Below are positions 33,080-43,041 of a stretch of DNA of 64,000 nt, piece by piece; within the stretch, counting starts at the first letter, position 1, and each line of letters opens with the position of its first letter. Position numbers and translations under genes: made by a program. Source of the stretch: Streptomyces parvus (GTDB lineage: Bacteria > Actinomycetota > Actinomycetes > Streptomycetales > Streptomycetaceae); NCBI RefSeq assembly GCF_032121415.1, contig NZ_CP135079.1, forward strand, positions 2,232,001 through 2,296,000. Direction: 5' to 3'. The notes under the pieces were generated by a model. That model saw only the letters and a program-made list of their open reading frames with translations, did no database searches and was not told where the DNA came from.

Positions 33080-33730
33080 ATGGATGAGCGCACGTCCCCG
33101 GGGGCCCGGAGCCGACGGCCCGCCCCGTTGCCGGCCCGCGTGCTCCTGGCGGTGGCCGCCGCCGTGCTCCTGCTGACGGCCTGCGAGGCCCCGGGCCCTA
33201 CGGTCGCCGACGACCGGGGGCCCGTCCCCGCCCCGCCCGGCCCGTCCCCGTACGGAGTGGTGTTCCTCGGGCCCGGGGACTGCAGTTCGCGGGGCCCGGT
33301 GATCCGGGAGGTGTTCTGCCGCAGCGAGAAGGCCGCGGCCGCCGTCCTCGCCCGGCACCTCGGTACCCCGTCGTCGGGCCCGCCCTGCCCGGACGCCACC
33401 GACTTCGTCCTGCATGTCTCCGAGACCGGCACCGGGGCCCGTTCCCGGCTCACCACCGGCTACGCCTGCATGCGGAACCTGGAGCCCCCGCACCCGGGCG
33501 ACCCGGGACAGGGCGGCGGACCGCTGACCGTCGTCGGCGACTGCGTCACCGCATCCCGCGCGGGCGAGGTCACGGAGACCGCCTGCGCGGACGCGGGCGG
33601 CCGCGCCCCGCGCTACCGGGTGGAGTCGGCGGTGCGGCGGCGGGCCCAGTGCCCGGACGACACGGACCTGTTCGTCTCCCTGCGCGGGGAGCGGCCGGTG
33701 GGGTGCGCCCGCCGGTCCACCGGATGGTGA
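33080..33730 (+). CDS. Lipoprotein of unknown function
   Basis: A 216-residue exported lipoprotein. A basic start (RSRRPAPLPARV), a hydrophobic core and the lipobox LLTAC direct lipidation at the Cys. The mature part has a Pro-rich spacer and about eight Cys that could form disulfides (GDCSS, VFCRS, PPCPD, YACM, GDCVT, TACAD, AQCPD, GCARR). The repeated spacing suggests two related Cys-rich halves. I do not recognise a family. ATG 33080 was preferred because an earlier GTG (33047) lies directly against the terminator hairpin. It is convergent with the S37 peptidase gene. Confidence 0.7.
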   Translation: MDERTSPGARSRRPAPLPARVLLAVAAAVLLLTACEAPGPTVADDRGPVPAPPGPSPYGVVFLGPGDCSSRGPVIREVFCRSEKAAAAVLARHLGTPSSGPPCPDATDFVLHVSETGTGARSRLTTGYACMRNLEPPHPGDPGQGGGPLTVVGDCVTASRAGEVTETACADAGGRAPRYRVESAVRRRAQCPDDTDLFVSLRGERPVGCARRSTGW

Positions 33731-33772
33731 CGGTGCGACCGACGGGCGCCCGACGCGAGCAACCAGCGACGA

Positions 33773-35257
33773 CTACGGACGCAGCGTGGCCTCGTCGCGC
33801 TCGACCTCGCCGTTGCGCTGGTCCAGCCTGCTGTCGAACTTCGCCAGCGGCTTCGCCTTCGCCGGGTCCTTCTCGACGCCCGCCGGGGCGACGCCCGCCC
33901 AGCGCAGGATGTCGGCGGTGGCCTTCGCCCGCTCGGCCTCCGGGAGACCGGAGACCCGCGCGCCGTGGTTGCCGCCGGGGACGGTGTGAACGGCGCTGTC
34001 CTTCGCGCCGCGGCCGAGACGGAACGGCTCCGCGCTCCACGGGTCGTTCTCGCCGTTGACGTACATCATCTGCCGGGCGTTGTGCCGGACCCAGCGGTCG
34101 ACGTCCCGCATCGCGCCCCGGTCGAACTTCATCGGGATGGAGCGGGGCACGAAGTTGCGCGGGGGCTGGTAGCCGTAGCGGCTCAGGTTGCCGAGCCAGG
34201 GCTGCTCGATGTCCGGCGATCCGAGCTGGGTGCCCGCCTGGTAGTAGTACGGGGTGTACGTCTCCAGGCCCTGGTCGGCGTAGGCGGAGAAGCCGGAGAT
34301 GGAGTCGACGGAGTTCCAGATGTCGTCGTCCGTGGCCTTCTTGGCGTCGGCCGGGATGTCCACGCAGTCGGCGACCAGGCTGTACTGCCAGAACGCCCAC
34401 ACGTAGTCCATGACCGTGGCCTCGTAGGCGCGGTCCAGGGAGCCGATGGTGTTGAAGGTCCAGCCGTTGGCGGCGGCCTGCTCCTTGTACTTCTTCTGGA
34501 GCGGGGCCCGCCGGATCAGCGCCTCGCGCTGCACGCCGGCCAGCTTGTCGCGGCACTCCTTGGTGCCGACGTTGCGGAAGAACCGGTCGTACGCCGAGTC
34601 CTCGTCGTTGACGACGTCGTTGGGCGCGACGTAGGCGACGACGCCGTCCATGTCCTTCGGGTAGAAGCGCTCGAAGTAGGTGGCGGTCATGCCGCCCTTG
34701 GACCCGCCGGTGGCCAGCCACTTCTTGCCGTAGATCTTCTTCAGCGCCGCGAAGACCCGGTGCTGGTCGCTGGCGGCCTGCCAGATGTCCAGCTTGGACC
34801 AGTCGGCCGGAGCCGGGCGGGAGGGGGTGAAGAAGCGGTACTCCAGGGAGACCTGGTTGCCGTCGATGATCTGTGTCGGCTCGCTGCGGCTGGGGTTGGT
34901 CGAGACGTTGTACCCGCTGGTGGAGAAGACCGTCGGGCGGGAGACGTCCTTGTGCAGCACGGTGATGCGCTGCTGGAACGTTCCCTTGGACGGGCGCCGG
35001 TGGTCGACCGGCTGGGTGTAGTTGAGGACGAAGTAGCGGTAGCCCGCGTACGGCTTCTCCTCGATCAGGCTCATGCCCGGGATCGCCAGGATGCGTTCCT
35101 TGATGTCCTCGGTGCTCGCTTCGCCGCCGAGGGCGGTTCCGCTGCTCCGCTTCGCGGCCGGTTCCGCGGCGGTGGCCGCACCGGCCGAGGCCCCCGTGGC
35201 TCCGACCGTGCCTATGAGCACGGCGAGCGAGAGAACCCCTGTGAGTGACTTGCGCAT
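33773..35257 (-). CDS. Secreted S37 (PS-10) tripeptidyl aminopeptidase
   Basis: A 494-residue exported serine peptidase of the Streptomyces PS-10/S37 family. A Sec signal (KSLTGVLSLAVLIGTVGA) precedes the alpha/beta hydrolase-like domain. The nucleophile is Ser186 in ATGGSKGGM; the acid is probably Asp in VNGENDPWS and the base His in PGGNHGAR. Related enzymes remove tri- or tetrapeptides from exported proteins such as pro-transglutaminase or from inhibitor-processed substrates. GGGGAG lies upstream of the ATG. It is a stand-alone gene facing the lipoprotein gene. Confidence 0.9.
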   Translation of the reverse strand: MRKSLTGVLSLAVLIGTVGATGASAGAATAAEPAAKRSSGTALGGEASTEDIKERILAIPGMSLIEEKPYAGYRYFVLNYTQPVDHRRPSKGTFQQRITVLHKDVSRPTVFSTSGYNVSTNPSRSEPTQIIDGNQVSLEYRFFTPSRPAPADWSKLDIWQAASDQHRVFAALKKIYGKKWLATGGSKGGMTATYFERFYPKDMDGVVAYVAPNDVVNDEDSAYDRFFRNVGTKECRDKLAGVQREALIRRAPLQKKYKEQAAANGWTFNTIGSLDRAYEATVMDYVWAFWQYSLVADCVDIPADAKKATDDDIWNSVDSISGFSAYADQGLETYTPYYYQAGTQLGSPDIEQPWLGNLSRYGYQPPRNFVPRSIPMKFDRGAMRDVDRWVRHNARQMMYVNGENDPWSAEPFRLGRGAKDSAVHTVPGGNHGARVSGLPEAERAKATADILRWAGVAPAGVEKDPAKAKPLAKFDSRLDQRNGEVERDEATLRP

Positions 35258-35335
35258 GCACTCTCCCCTTGATTCACAACAGTCGCCGTGAACTTATCGG
35301 GGCAACACACGCCACGCCAGACCTGGTTGTCCGTG

Positions 35336-35788
35336 TCAGCAGAGGATCCACCCGGTGGAGACGGACTTCTTGCCGATCGCGCCGGTGGCCCGGACACAGC
35401 GGTTCAGCGCGTTGACCGTGACCGGGCCAGCCATCTTCGTGTACGAACCCTTGTCGGAGACCGCGTGTCCGCCGCGCGCCTGGAGCGTGACGCTCATCGT
35501 CCGCCGTTTGCCGGGCTTCTTGGCGACGGTCACCGCGCAGGCGTGGGCACGGGTCTTGTAGACGCGCAGCTCTCCCGTGGAGAACTCGACCGTCTTCGCC
35601 GGGCGGCCGGAACAGGCGGAGGCGGCCTGGGCGGTACCGGGGGCGGCGAGAAGAGGGACGAGTCCGCCCAGCAGGGGCAGGACGAGGAGGCCGACGAGCG
35701 GCAGCCGTCGCCGCCGCACCGGCTTCACCGCTCCGGCCGGTCCCGCAGCCCCGTCCGGGCCCACCGGCCCCGCAGTTCCGTCGAACAC
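35336..35788 (-). CDS. Small secreted protein with paired cysteines
   Basis: About 150 residues when started at GTG 35788, which has a GGTGGGGG ribosome-site-like stretch upstream. A Gly/Pro-rich N-terminus leads into RRRRLP, a hydrophobic stretch (LVGLLVLPLLGGLVPLLA) and an AQA-type cleavage site. The mature domain of about 95 residues has four Cys (ACSG, HACAV, NRCVR, and a C-terminal Cys), possibly two disulfides. The mature protein is basic (KKPGKRR, GKKS). I do not recognise the family; a secreted inhibitor or antimicrobial role is only speculation. Confidence 0.65.
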   Translation of the reverse strand: MFDGTAGPVGPDGAAGPAGAVKPVRRRRLPLVGLLVLPLLGGLVPLLAAPGTAQAASACSGRPAKTVEFSTGELRVYKTRAHACAVTVAKKPGKRRTMSVTLQARGGHAVSDKGSYTKMAGPVTVNALNRCVRATGAIGKKSVSTGWILC

Positions 35789-35919
35789 GTTCGCCCCCAC
35801 CTGACATCCGTACGCCCGCGCGTCCCTGGCTACGACGCAGCAGACGCGCGAGAGGTTGCACGGCACGGGTCCCCGGCCCCGGGAGACCCGCCGCCCGGCA
35901 GGCCTCCCCCGGCGGGCCT

Positions 35920-38900
35920 TCAGGCGGCCGCGGGCTCGTCCTCCCCTATGCCCTCGCCCATGAAGGTGCGCCACAGCCGGGCGTACTGCCCGTCCAGGGC
36001 GAGCAGCTCGTCGTGCGTGCCGTCCTCGGCGACGCGTCCGTGGTCCATCACCACGACACGGTCGGCGCGGGCGGCCGTCGTCAGCCGGTGGGCGACCACC
36101 AGCGTGGTCCGCCGGCCGGTGAGCCGGTCGGTCGCCTGGTTGACGAGGGCCTCGGTGGCCAGGTCGAGGGCGGCGGTGGCCTCGTCCAGGAGCAGGACGT
36201 CCGGGTCGACCAGCTCGGCGCGGGCCAGGGCGATGAGCTGGCGCTGCCCGGCGGAGAGGTTACGGCCGCGCTCGGCGACCTCGTGGAGGTAGCCCCCCTC
36301 CAGCGTGGCGATCATCTCGTGCGCGCCGACCGCGCGGGCCGCGGCCTCCACCGCGGCGTCGGTGGCGTCGGGCATTCCGTAGGCGATGGCGTCGCGGACC
36401 GTCCCGGCGAAGAGGTACGCCTCCTGCGGGACGACGCCGAGGCGGTGCCGGTAGGCGGTCATGTCGAGCTTGCGGAGATCCGTGCCGTCGGCGGTGACCC
36501 GGCCGCCCGTGGGGTCGTAGAACCGGGCGACCAGCTTGACCAGGGTCGACTTCCCGGCCCCCGTCTCCCCGACGAAGGCGACGGTCTGCCCGGCCGGGAT
36601 GTGCAGGTCGATGCCGCTGAGGGCCTCCTCCTCGCCCCCGTACGCGAAGGAGACGTCCTCGAACGCGATCTCGCCGCGCAGCGAGAGCACGTCGAGCGGC
36701 TCGTCCGGGTCGGCGGTCGAGGTGGGTTCGCGCAGCAGTTCCTGGATGCGGCCGAGGGAGACGGTGGCTTGCTGGTAGCCGTCGAAGACCTGGGAGAGCT
36801 GCTGGACGGGGGCGAAGAACAGGTCGATGTAGAGGAGGTAGGCGACCAGCGCGCCGACGGTCAGCGTGCCGTTGTCGATCCGGCCCGCGCCGACGATCAT
36901 GACGGCGGCGGCGGCGACGGAGGCCAGCAGCTGGACGAACGGGAAGTAGACGGAGATCAGCCACTGGCCGCGTACCCGGGCCTGGCGGTAGCTGTCGCTG
37001 CGCTCGGCGTAGCGGGCCGCCCCGTCGTGCTCCCGGCCGAAGGCCTGGACGATACGGAGACCGGCGACGGACTCCTGGAGGTCGGCGTTGACGGCGCTGA
37101 TGCGGGTCCGGGCCAGTTCGTACGCCTTGACGCTGCTGCGCCGGAAGAAGAACGTGCCGATGACCAGCACGGGCAGGGTGGCGAAGACGACCAGGGCGAG
37201 CTGGATGTCCAGGACGAGCAGCGCGACCATGATGCCGAAGAAGGTGACCACGGAGACGAACGCGGTGACGAGACCGGTCTGGAGGAACGTGGAGAGCGCG
37301 TCGACGTCGGTCGTCATCCGGGTCATGATCCGGCCGGTCAGCTCGCGCTCGTAGTAGTCGAGGCCGAGGCGCTGGAGCTGGGCGAAGATCTTCAGGCGGA
37401 GCGAGTAGAGGATCCGTTCGCCGGTCCGGCCGGTCATCCGGATCTCGCCGGTCTGGGCCACCCACTGCACGACCACGACGACCAGCGCGATCGCGGAGGC
37501 CGCCCACACCGCGCCGATCGAGAGCCGGCTCACGCCCTCGTCGATGCCGTGCCGGATCAGGACCGGCAGCAGCAGCCCCATTCCGGCATCCACGGCGACG
37601 AGCCCGAGGCTGATGAGCAGGGCCGCGCCGAAGCCGCGCAGCAGCCTCCGCAGCCCGTACGACTCCTCCGGGCGCACGGCGCTGGCCTCGTCGACCTCGG
37701 GGGTGTCCGTGGCGGGCGGCAGCGCCTCGACCTGAGCGAGGAGTTCGGGGGTGGCGGGCATACCGGCGACGGTGGTGTCCCGATCCTCCTCCCGGCGGAT
37801 CCACAGCTCGGGCGTGATACCGCGCTCCGCGTCGAACTCGGCGTCCAGCTCCTCCTGGAGGGCGCGGTCGTCCTCGGGGTCCGCCTCGGTGCGCGGCGGC
37901 CGGTGGCCGGGCGAGGTGGCGCCCAGCTCGTCGGGGTCGGTGAGGAGGCGGCGGTAGAGGGCGGAGGTGCGCTCCAGCTCCTCGTGGGTGCCGATCGCGG
38001 CGAGCTTCCCGCCGTCGAGGACGGCGATGCGGTCGGCGAGCTGGAGGGTGGAGCGGCGGTGGGCGATGAGGAGGGTGGTCCGCCCCGCCATCACCTGCGC
38101 CAGCGCCTCGTGGATCTCGTGCTCGACCCGGGCGTCGACGGCGGAGGTCGCGTCGTCGAGGAGGAGGAGCCGGGGGTCGGTGAGGATGGCGCGGGCGAGG
38201 GCGACGCGCTGGCGCTGGCCGCCGGAGAGGGTGAGCCCGTGCTCGCCGACGGTGGTGTCGTACCCGCCCGGCAGGTCGGAGATGAAGCCGTGGGCCTGGG
38301 CGGCGCGGGCGGCCGTCTCGATCTGCTCCTGGGTGGCGTCGGGGAAACCGTAGGCGATGTTGGCCCGGACGGTGTCGGAGAACAGGAAGCTGTCCTCGGG
38401 GACGAGCCCGATGGCGGCGCGCAGGGAGGCCTGGGTCAGCTCGCGGACGTCGTGGCCGCCGATGAGGACGGCTCCGTGGGAGACGTCGTAGAAGCGGGGC
38501 AGCAGGAGCGAGACGGTGGACTTGCCGCTGCCGGACGCGCCGACGACGGCGACGGTCTCGCCGGGTTCGACGGTGAGCGAGAACCCGTCGAGCACGGGGC
38601 GCTCCTCGTCATAACCGAACCGTACGTCGTCGAACTCGATCCCGGCCGGGGCGTCGGCGGGCAGCTCCTTCGTACCGTCCTCCATGGACGGCTCGGTGTC
38701 GATCAGCTCCAGGACGCGTTCGACACCGGCACGGGCCTGCTGGCCGACGGTGAGGACCATGGCGAGCATCCGGACCGGGCCGACGAGCTGGGCGAGGTAG
38801 GTGGAGAAGGCGACGAACGTACCGAGGGTGATCTCGCCCCGGGTGGCCAGCCAGCCGCCGAGGGCGAGCATGGCGACCTGGCCGAGGGCGGGCACGGCCT

Positions 38901-39651
38901 GGAGGGCGGGGGTGTAGCGGGAGTTCAGCCGGATGGTGCGCAGCCGCCCGGCGAAGAGCCGTCTGCCGACCTCGCGGAGCTTCCCGGTCTCCTGGTCCTC
39001 CTGCCCGAACCCCTTGACGACCCGGACCCCGGAGACGGCCCCGTCGACGACTCCGGCGACGGCGGCGGCCTGGCTCTGGGCGTACCAGGTGGCGGGGAAG
39101 AGGCGGGTCTTGGAACGGCGGGCGATGAACCAGAGCGCGGGGGCGACGGCGAGGGCGACGAGGGTGAGCGGGAGGGAGAGCCACGCCATGATGACCAGGG
39201 AGATGAGGAAGAGCAGCACGTTCCCGATGGTCATCGGGAGCATGAACAGCAGCCCCTGGATCAGCTGGAGGTCACTGGTGGCCCGGCCGACGACCTGGCC
39301 GGTGGACAGCTCGTCCTGACGTTTCCCGTCCAGCCGGGTGATCGTCGCGTACATGTCCGTACGCAGATCGTGCTGGACGTCCAGGGCGAGCCGGCCGCCG
39401 TAGTAGCGGCGGATGTAGGTGGCGATGTAGACGAGGACGGCCGCGCCGATGAGCAGCCCGGTCCAGACGGCGAGGGAGCGGGTGTGGTCGGTGACCACGT
39501 CGTCGATGATCACCTTGGTGATGAGCGGCACGAGGGCCATGACGGCCATGCCCGCGAGCGACGAGCCGAGGGCGAGCACGACGTTCCGGCGGTACCGCCA
39601 CGCATACCCGGTCAGCCGCCGGCCCCACCCCTGTTGCTCTGCGCCCGTCAC
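35920..39651 (-). CDS. Fused two-unit ABC exporter (TMD-NBD-TMD-NBD)
   Basis: A 1243-residue protein with two complete ABC exporter halves in one chain. Half 1: six-helix membrane domain, Walker A VGASGSGKST, signature LTLSGGQRQR, and LLLLDDATSAVD, where Asp replaces the catalytic Glu. Half 2: Walker A VGETGAGKST, signature NLSAGQRQL, and LLLDEATAALD with Glu present. So one ATP site is probably degenerate. Usually these are two genes; the join is an acidic linker (about 590-670). Exporters of this kind move lipids, peptides or drugs. The GTG at 39651 has GGAGG six bases upstream. No neighbour suggests a substrate. Confidence 0.92.
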   Translation of the reverse strand: MTGAEQQGWGRRLTGYAWRYRRNVVLALGSSLAGMAVMALVPLITKVIIDDVVTDHTRSLAVWTGLLIGAAVLVYIATYIRRYYGGRLALDVQHDLRTDMYATITRLDGKRQDELSTGQVVGRATSDLQLIQGLLFMLPMTIGNVLLFLISLVIMAWLSLPLTLVALAVAPALWFIARRSKTRLFPATWYAQSQAAAVAGVVDGAVSGVRVVKGFGQEDQETGKLREVGRRLFAGRLRTIRLNSRYTPALQAVPALGQVAMLALGGWLATRGEITLGTFVAFSTYLAQLVGPVRMLAMVLTVGQQARAGVERVLELIDTEPSMEDGTKELPADAPAGIEFDDVRFGYDEERPVLDGFSLTVEPGETVAVVGASGSGKSTVSLLLPRFYDVSHGAVLIGGHDVRELTQASLRAAIGLVPEDSFLFSDTVRANIAYGFPDATQEQIETAARAAQAHGFISDLPGGYDTTVGEHGLTLSGGQRQRVALARAILTDPRLLLLDDATSAVDARVEHEIHEALAQVMAGRTTLLIAHRRSTLQLADRIAVLDGGKLAAIGTHEELERTSALYRRLLTDPDELGATSPGHRPPRTEADPEDDRALQEELDAEFDAERGITPELWIRREEDRDTTVAGMPATPELLAQVEALPPATDTPEVDEASAVRPEESYGLRRLLRGFGAALLISLGLVAVDAGMGLLLPVLIRHGIDEGVSRLSIGAVWAASAIALVVVVVQWVAQTGEIRMTGRTGERILYSLRLKIFAQLQRLGLDYYERELTGRIMTRMTTDVDALSTFLQTGLVTAFVSVVTFFGIMVALLVLDIQLALVVFATLPVLVIGTFFFRRSSVKAYELARTRISAVNADLQESVAGLRIVQAFGREHDGAARYAERSDSYRQARVRGQWLISVYFPFVQLLASVAAAAVMIVGAGRIDNGTLTVGALVAYLLYIDLFFAPVQQLSQVFDGYQQATVSLGRIQELLREPTSTADPDEPLDVLSLRGEIAFEDVSFAYGGEEEALSGIDLHIPAGQTVAFVGETGAGKSTLVKLVARFYDPTGGRVTADGTDLRKLDMTAYRHRLGVVPQEAYLFAGTVRDAIAYGMPDATDAAVEAAARAVGAHEMIATLEGGYLHEVAERGRNLSAGQRQLIALARAELVDPDVLLLDEATAALDLATEALVNQATDRLTGRRTTLVVAHRLTTAARADRVVVMDHGRVAEDGTHDELLALDGQYARLWRTFMGEGIGEDEPAAA

Positions 39652-39827
39652 GCGTTGCCTCCCCGTCCCGATCGATCTTCCGGAAGGCACCAACGCGGTG
39701 GAGGGCGGATTTCATCCCGCCGCAACAAACGGGACGGCAAACCGGGCCGATGGGCGGGGGCGGATGGGGCCAGGGGCGTAGGACCGGTCCGACCCCGGGT
39801 TCGTGGGCCCGGCTTCGGCCGGTGTCC

Positions 39828-39857
39828 CACGGGTAGTCCGGATGCGGCACGGGTAGT
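39828..39857 (+). promoter_or_regulatory. Direct repeat CACGGGTAGT upstream of Csd1-like gene
   Basis: CACGGGTAGT occurs at 39828-39837 and 39848-39857, a 20-bp period (two helical turns). It lies 34-63 bases before the ATG at 39891, where a regulator or sigma factor could bind. The function is unknown. Confidence 0.45.
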
Positions 39858-39890
39858 GATGGGCATCGCGACCGACCGGGGAGGAAACCC

Positions 39891-40247
39891 ATGGCCAACG
39901 CTCTGCCGACCGACGCCTACCGCTGCGGACAGCTGTACGCCGTGATCACGGCTCTGGAGAAGCTGGCCTCGCCGAACGGCAGGTCGGCCCTGGATCAGCC
40001 CGGTGCACGGGCCCGGGCGGCGAAGCGCCCGTACGACCATCTGCACAAGCCGCTGAACCGGGCGGTCGAGTTCCTCATGGCGGCGCGGGCCAGGCGCAAG
40101 GGGACGGAGGCCGAGGCGCTGTTCCTCGCGATACCGGCACTGCTGCCGCAGACCCTGAGCCTGCCGCGCTCGTTCGGCGACACGCAGCAGGAGCAGTTCG
40201 GCGACGGCTTCCACGCCTGGAGCGGGACGGCGGCGGGCAAGGCGTAG
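39891..40247 (+). CDS. Small protein resembling the C-terminus of Cas8c/Csd1
   Basis: A 118-residue protein. AYRCGQLYAVITALEKLA resembles the AYRLGRLFAVLEKxQ segment near the end of type I-C Cas8c/Csd1, and LPQTLSLPRSFGDTQQEQFGDGFHAW resembles its closing LPxxLxLxxQxxFxxGYYHQ. The rest of Cas8c is absent, and there is no CRISPR array or cas gene in the window. It could be a domesticated fragment or a member of a Streptomyces family sharing that fold. ATG 39891 follows GGGGAGG. A bidirectional hairpin follows the stop. Confidence 0.6.
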   Translation: MANALPTDAYRCGQLYAVITALEKLASPNGRSALDQPGARARAAKRPYDHLHKPLNRAVEFLMAARARRKGTEAEALFLAIPALLPQTLSLPRSFGDTQQEQFGDGFHAWSGTAAGKA

Positions 40248-40250
40248 CGG

Positions 40251-40282
40251 GTGGGCGGCGCACCCGCGGGTGCGCCGCCCAC
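40251..40282. terminator. 15-bp bidirectional hairpin terminator
   Basis: GTGGGCGGCGCACCC and its exact complement around a GC centre. It is placed between the stops of the Csd1-like gene (+) and the ThDP enzyme gene (-). Confidence 0.8.
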
Positions 40283-40301
40283 GTCCAGCGGAGTCCGCCG
40301 G

Positions 40302-41984
40302 CTACAGATGCGTCGGCTCGAACATCCGCAGCAGGGCGGGAAGCACGACGACCGACGGCCCGGGGGTTGCCAGAGCCTTCGACAGGTCGGCGGCGAGCGA
40401 CTCCGGGCCGGTCCGGACGGCGGGCACGCCGAAGGACTCGGCCAGGGCGACGAAGTCCGGGCGGGCCAGCTCGGTGCCGGTGGTCTCGCCGAAGGCGCCC
40501 GTCATGTACTCGCGGAGGATGCCGTAGCCGCCGTCGTCGACGATGAGCCAGGTCAACGGCAGATCGTACTGGCGCGCCGTGGCCAGCTCCGCGATGGAGT
40601 ACATGGCGCCGCCGTCGCCGGAGACCGCGAGCACGGGCTTCGTCGGGTCGGCGACAGCGGCCCCGATGGCGGCCGGGAAGCCGTAGCCGAGGCCGCCCGC
40701 GCCCTGGGCGGAGTGCATGGTGTTGGGGCGGCGCGCGTCGAACGCGGACCAGGCCCAGTACGCCAGGATCGTCATGTCCCAGAAGCTGGGCGCGGCGTCG
40801 GGCAGCGCCTCGCGGACGGCCGCGAGGACCTGCTGCTCCAGGGTGAGGTCCTGGGCCTCGATCCGGACCCGTACCTTCTCCAGCACCGTACGTACGCGTT
40901 CGGCGGCGCCCGGGTCCTCGCGGCGCCCGACGGTGTCCAGGAGGTCGGCCAGCGCCTCGCGGGCGTCGGAGTGGATGCCGAGGGCGGGGTGGTTGGACTC
41001 CAGCTTCCCGGCGTCCGCCTCGATCTGGACCACGCGGCCGCGCGGGCGGAAGGTGTGGTAGTTCGAGGAGAGCTCGCCCAGGCCGGAGCCGACGACGAGC
41101 AGGACGTCCGCGTCCTCCAGGAAGTCGGTGGTGTGCCGGTCCTCCAGCCAGGAGCGCAGCGACAGCGGGTGGTCCCACGGGAAGGCGCCCTTGCCGCCGA
41201 AGGTGGTGACGACCGGCGCGTCGATCTTCTCGGCCAGCGCACGCAGCTTGCCGGAGGCGTCGGAGCGTACGACTCCGCCGCCCGCGACGATCACGGGCCG
41301 CTCGGCGTTCGACAGCAGGTGCGCGGCGGCGATGGTCAGCTCGGGCCGCGGGTACAGCTCACGCGGGGTGGCGTCCATCGCGCTGACGACGGGGAGCGTG
41401 GTCTCGGCCAGCAGTACGTCCTGCGGGATCTCGACCCAGACCGGCCCGTGCGGAGCGGTCAGCGCGGACGCCCAGGCGGCGGCGATCGCGGACGGGATCT
41501 GCGACGCGGTCCGCACGGTGTGCACGGACTTCACGATGTCGCGGACGGATGCCTGCTGGTCACGCAGCTCGTGGAGATAGCCGTGCCGCCCGCCGCCGAG
41601 CCCCGCCGTCGGGATCTGGCTGGAGATCGCGAGAACGGGGGCCGAGGCGGCTGCCGCCTCCTGGAGCGCGGCGAGCGAGGTGAGCGCGCCGGGCCCGGTC
41701 GACAGCAGCAGCGGGGCCACCTCCCCGGTGATCCGGCCGTACGCGTCGGCGGCGAACCCCGCGTTGTTCTCGACGCGGAGCCCGACGTACCGGAGCGAGG
41801 AGCGGCGCAGCGCGTCGAACATGCCGAGCGCGTGCTGACCGGGCAGGCCGAAGACGGTGGTCGCGCCGAGCCCCTGGAGGGTTTCGACGACGAGGTCACC
41901 GCCATTGCGGCCGGCCGGCGGGTTCAGTACGGCGGCGGCCTGGGCGGCGGTGAGCTGCGGCCGGTCGTCGTGGTCGTGGCTCAC
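40302..41984 (-). CDS. Thiamine diphosphate-dependent enzyme (acetolactate synthase-like)
   Basis: A 560-residue ThDP enzyme of the POX/ALS superfamily. The activating Glu is in [14 protein letters not shown]. The central domain has [12 protein letters not shown], and the ThDP/Mg motif begins [17 protein letters not shown], ending with DDGGYG. It is not a clear acetolactate synthase: it lacks an adjacent small subunit and is coupled (ATGA overlap at 41981-41984) to a ureohydrolase gene. It may therefore decarboxylate a 2-oxo acid derived from a guanidino compound (inference). It is the last gene of the agmatinase operon. Confidence 0.88.
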   Translation of the reverse strand: MSHDHDDRPQLTAAQAAAVLNPPAGRNGGDLVVETLQGLGATTVFGLPGQHALGMFDALRRSSLRYVGLRVENNAGFAADAYGRITGEVAPLLLSTGPGALTSLAALQEAAAASAPVLAISSQIPTAGLGGGRHGYLHELRDQQASVRDIVKSVHTVRTASQIPSAIAAAWASALTAPHGPVWVEIPQDVLLAETTLPVVSAMDATPRELYPRPELTIAAAHLLSNAERPVIVAGGGVVRSDASGKLRALAEKIDAPVVTTFGGKGAFPWDHPLSLRSWLEDRHTTDFLEDADVLLVVGSGLGELSSNYHTFRPRGRVVQIEADAGKLESNHPALGIHSDAREALADLLDTVGRREDPGAAERVRTVLEKVRVRIEAQDLTLEQQVLAAVREALPDAAPSFWDMTILAYWAWSAFDARRPNTMHSAQGAGGLGYGFPAAIGAAVADPTKPVLAVSGDGGAMYSIAELATARQYDLPLTWLIVDDGGYGILREYMTGAFGETTGTELARPDFVALAESFGVPAVRTGPESLAADLSKALATPGPSVVVLPALLRMFEPTHL

Positions 41985-42952
41985 TTGGCGTCCTTCTCCG
42001 CCGCGATCTGGCGGGACATGATCGTCGTCAACTCGTACGCGGCGTGGGAGGCGGCCACAGAGGTGATCTCGGCGTGGTCGTACGCGGGGGCGACCTCGAC
42101 CAGGTCGGCGGAGACCAGGTGGCAGGAGGAGAGCCCGCGCAGGATCTCCAGCAGCTCGCGGGAGGTGAGGCCACCCGCCTCGGGGGTGCCGGTGCCGGGG
42201 GCGTGCGCCGGGTCGAGGACGTCGATGTCGATGGAGATGTACAGCGGCCGGTCGCCGATGCGCTGGCGCAGCTGGTCGGCGATCTCGTCGACGCCGCGCC
42301 GCATGACGTCGGCGGAGGTGACGATGCCGAAGCCCATCTTCTCGTCGTCGGTCAGGTCCTGCTTGCCGTAGAGCGGGCCGCGGGTGCCGACGTGGGAGAG
42401 GGCGGAGGTGTCGAGGATGCCCTCCTCGACGGCCCGGCGGAACGGGGTGCCGTGGGTGTACTCGGCGCCGAAGTAGGTGTCCCAGGTGTCCAGGTGCGCG
42501 TCGAAGTGGAGCAGGGCGACGGGCCCGTGCTTCTTGGCGACGGAGCGCAGGAGGGGCAGGGCGATGGTGTGGTCGCCGCCGAGGGTCATCAGGCGTGCGC
42601 CGGTGCCCAGCAGGTCGTCGGCCGCGCCCTCGATGGTCTCGACGGCCTCGTTGATGTTGAACGGGTTCGCCGCGATGTCGCCGGCGTCGGCGACCTGGGC
42701 GAGGGCGAAGGGGGAGGCGTCCTGGGCCGGGTTGTACGGGCGCAGCAGCCGGGATGCCTCGCGGATGGCGTTGCCGCCGAAGCGGGCGCCGGGCCGGTAG
42801 GAGACGCCGGTGTCGAAGGGCACGCCGACCACGGCGACGTCGGTACGCCCGACCTCGTCGAGCCGGGGCAGCCGGGCGAACGTCGCGGGCCCGGCGTAGC
42901 GCGGGACACGGGAGGAGTCGATGGGGCCGCGCGGCGAATCGGTGCTGCTCAT
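41981..42952 (-). CDS. Agmatinase-family ureohydrolase
   Basis: A 323-residue ureohydrolase with all binuclear Mn motifs: [21 protein letters not shown] and [14 protein letters not shown]. The family hydrolyses agmatine, guanidinobutyrate or guanidinopropionate to urea and an amine or amino acid. FNINEAVE and [11 protein letters not shown] resemble the guanidinobutyrase/agmatinase branch, but the exact substrate cannot be settled here. It is coupled to the ThDP gene downstream and follows the symporter gene by 89 bases, suggesting import and breakdown of a guanidino compound, with PucR control. Confidence 0.9.
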   Translation of the reverse strand: MSSTDSPRGPIDSSRVPRYAGPATFARLPRLDEVGRTDVAVVGVPFDTGVSYRPGARFGGNAIREASRLLRPYNPAQDASPFALAQVADAGDIAANPFNINEAVETIEGAADDLLGTGARLMTLGGDHTIALPLLRSVAKKHGPVALLHFDAHLDTWDTYFGAEYTHGTPFRRAVEEGILDTSALSHVGTRGPLYGKQDLTDDEKMGFGIVTSADVMRRGVDEIADQLRQRIGDRPLYISIDIDVLDPAHAPGTGTPEAGGLTSRELLEILRGLSSCHLVSADLVEVAPAYDHAEITSVAASHAAYELTTIMSRQIAAEKDAK

Positions 42953-43041
42953 GGGGGGTGTGCCTTTCCTTCGGTTTCGTACGGTGTCAAGTGTGCGGGC
43001 ACTTCAGCCCGTGCGGCCGCCTCAGGCCCGTCCGGCCGCGA

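Noticed and set aside
36013..39945. 1310-codon plus-strand open frame opposite the ABC exporter
   Set aside because: A Gly/Asp/Glu-rich antisense shadow; the minus strand has both Walker and signature motifs.
39828..40247. CRISPR-Cas locus
   Set aside because: The two 10-bp repeats are not an array, and the protein is only a short Csd1-like fragment. No other cas gene or spacer array was found.
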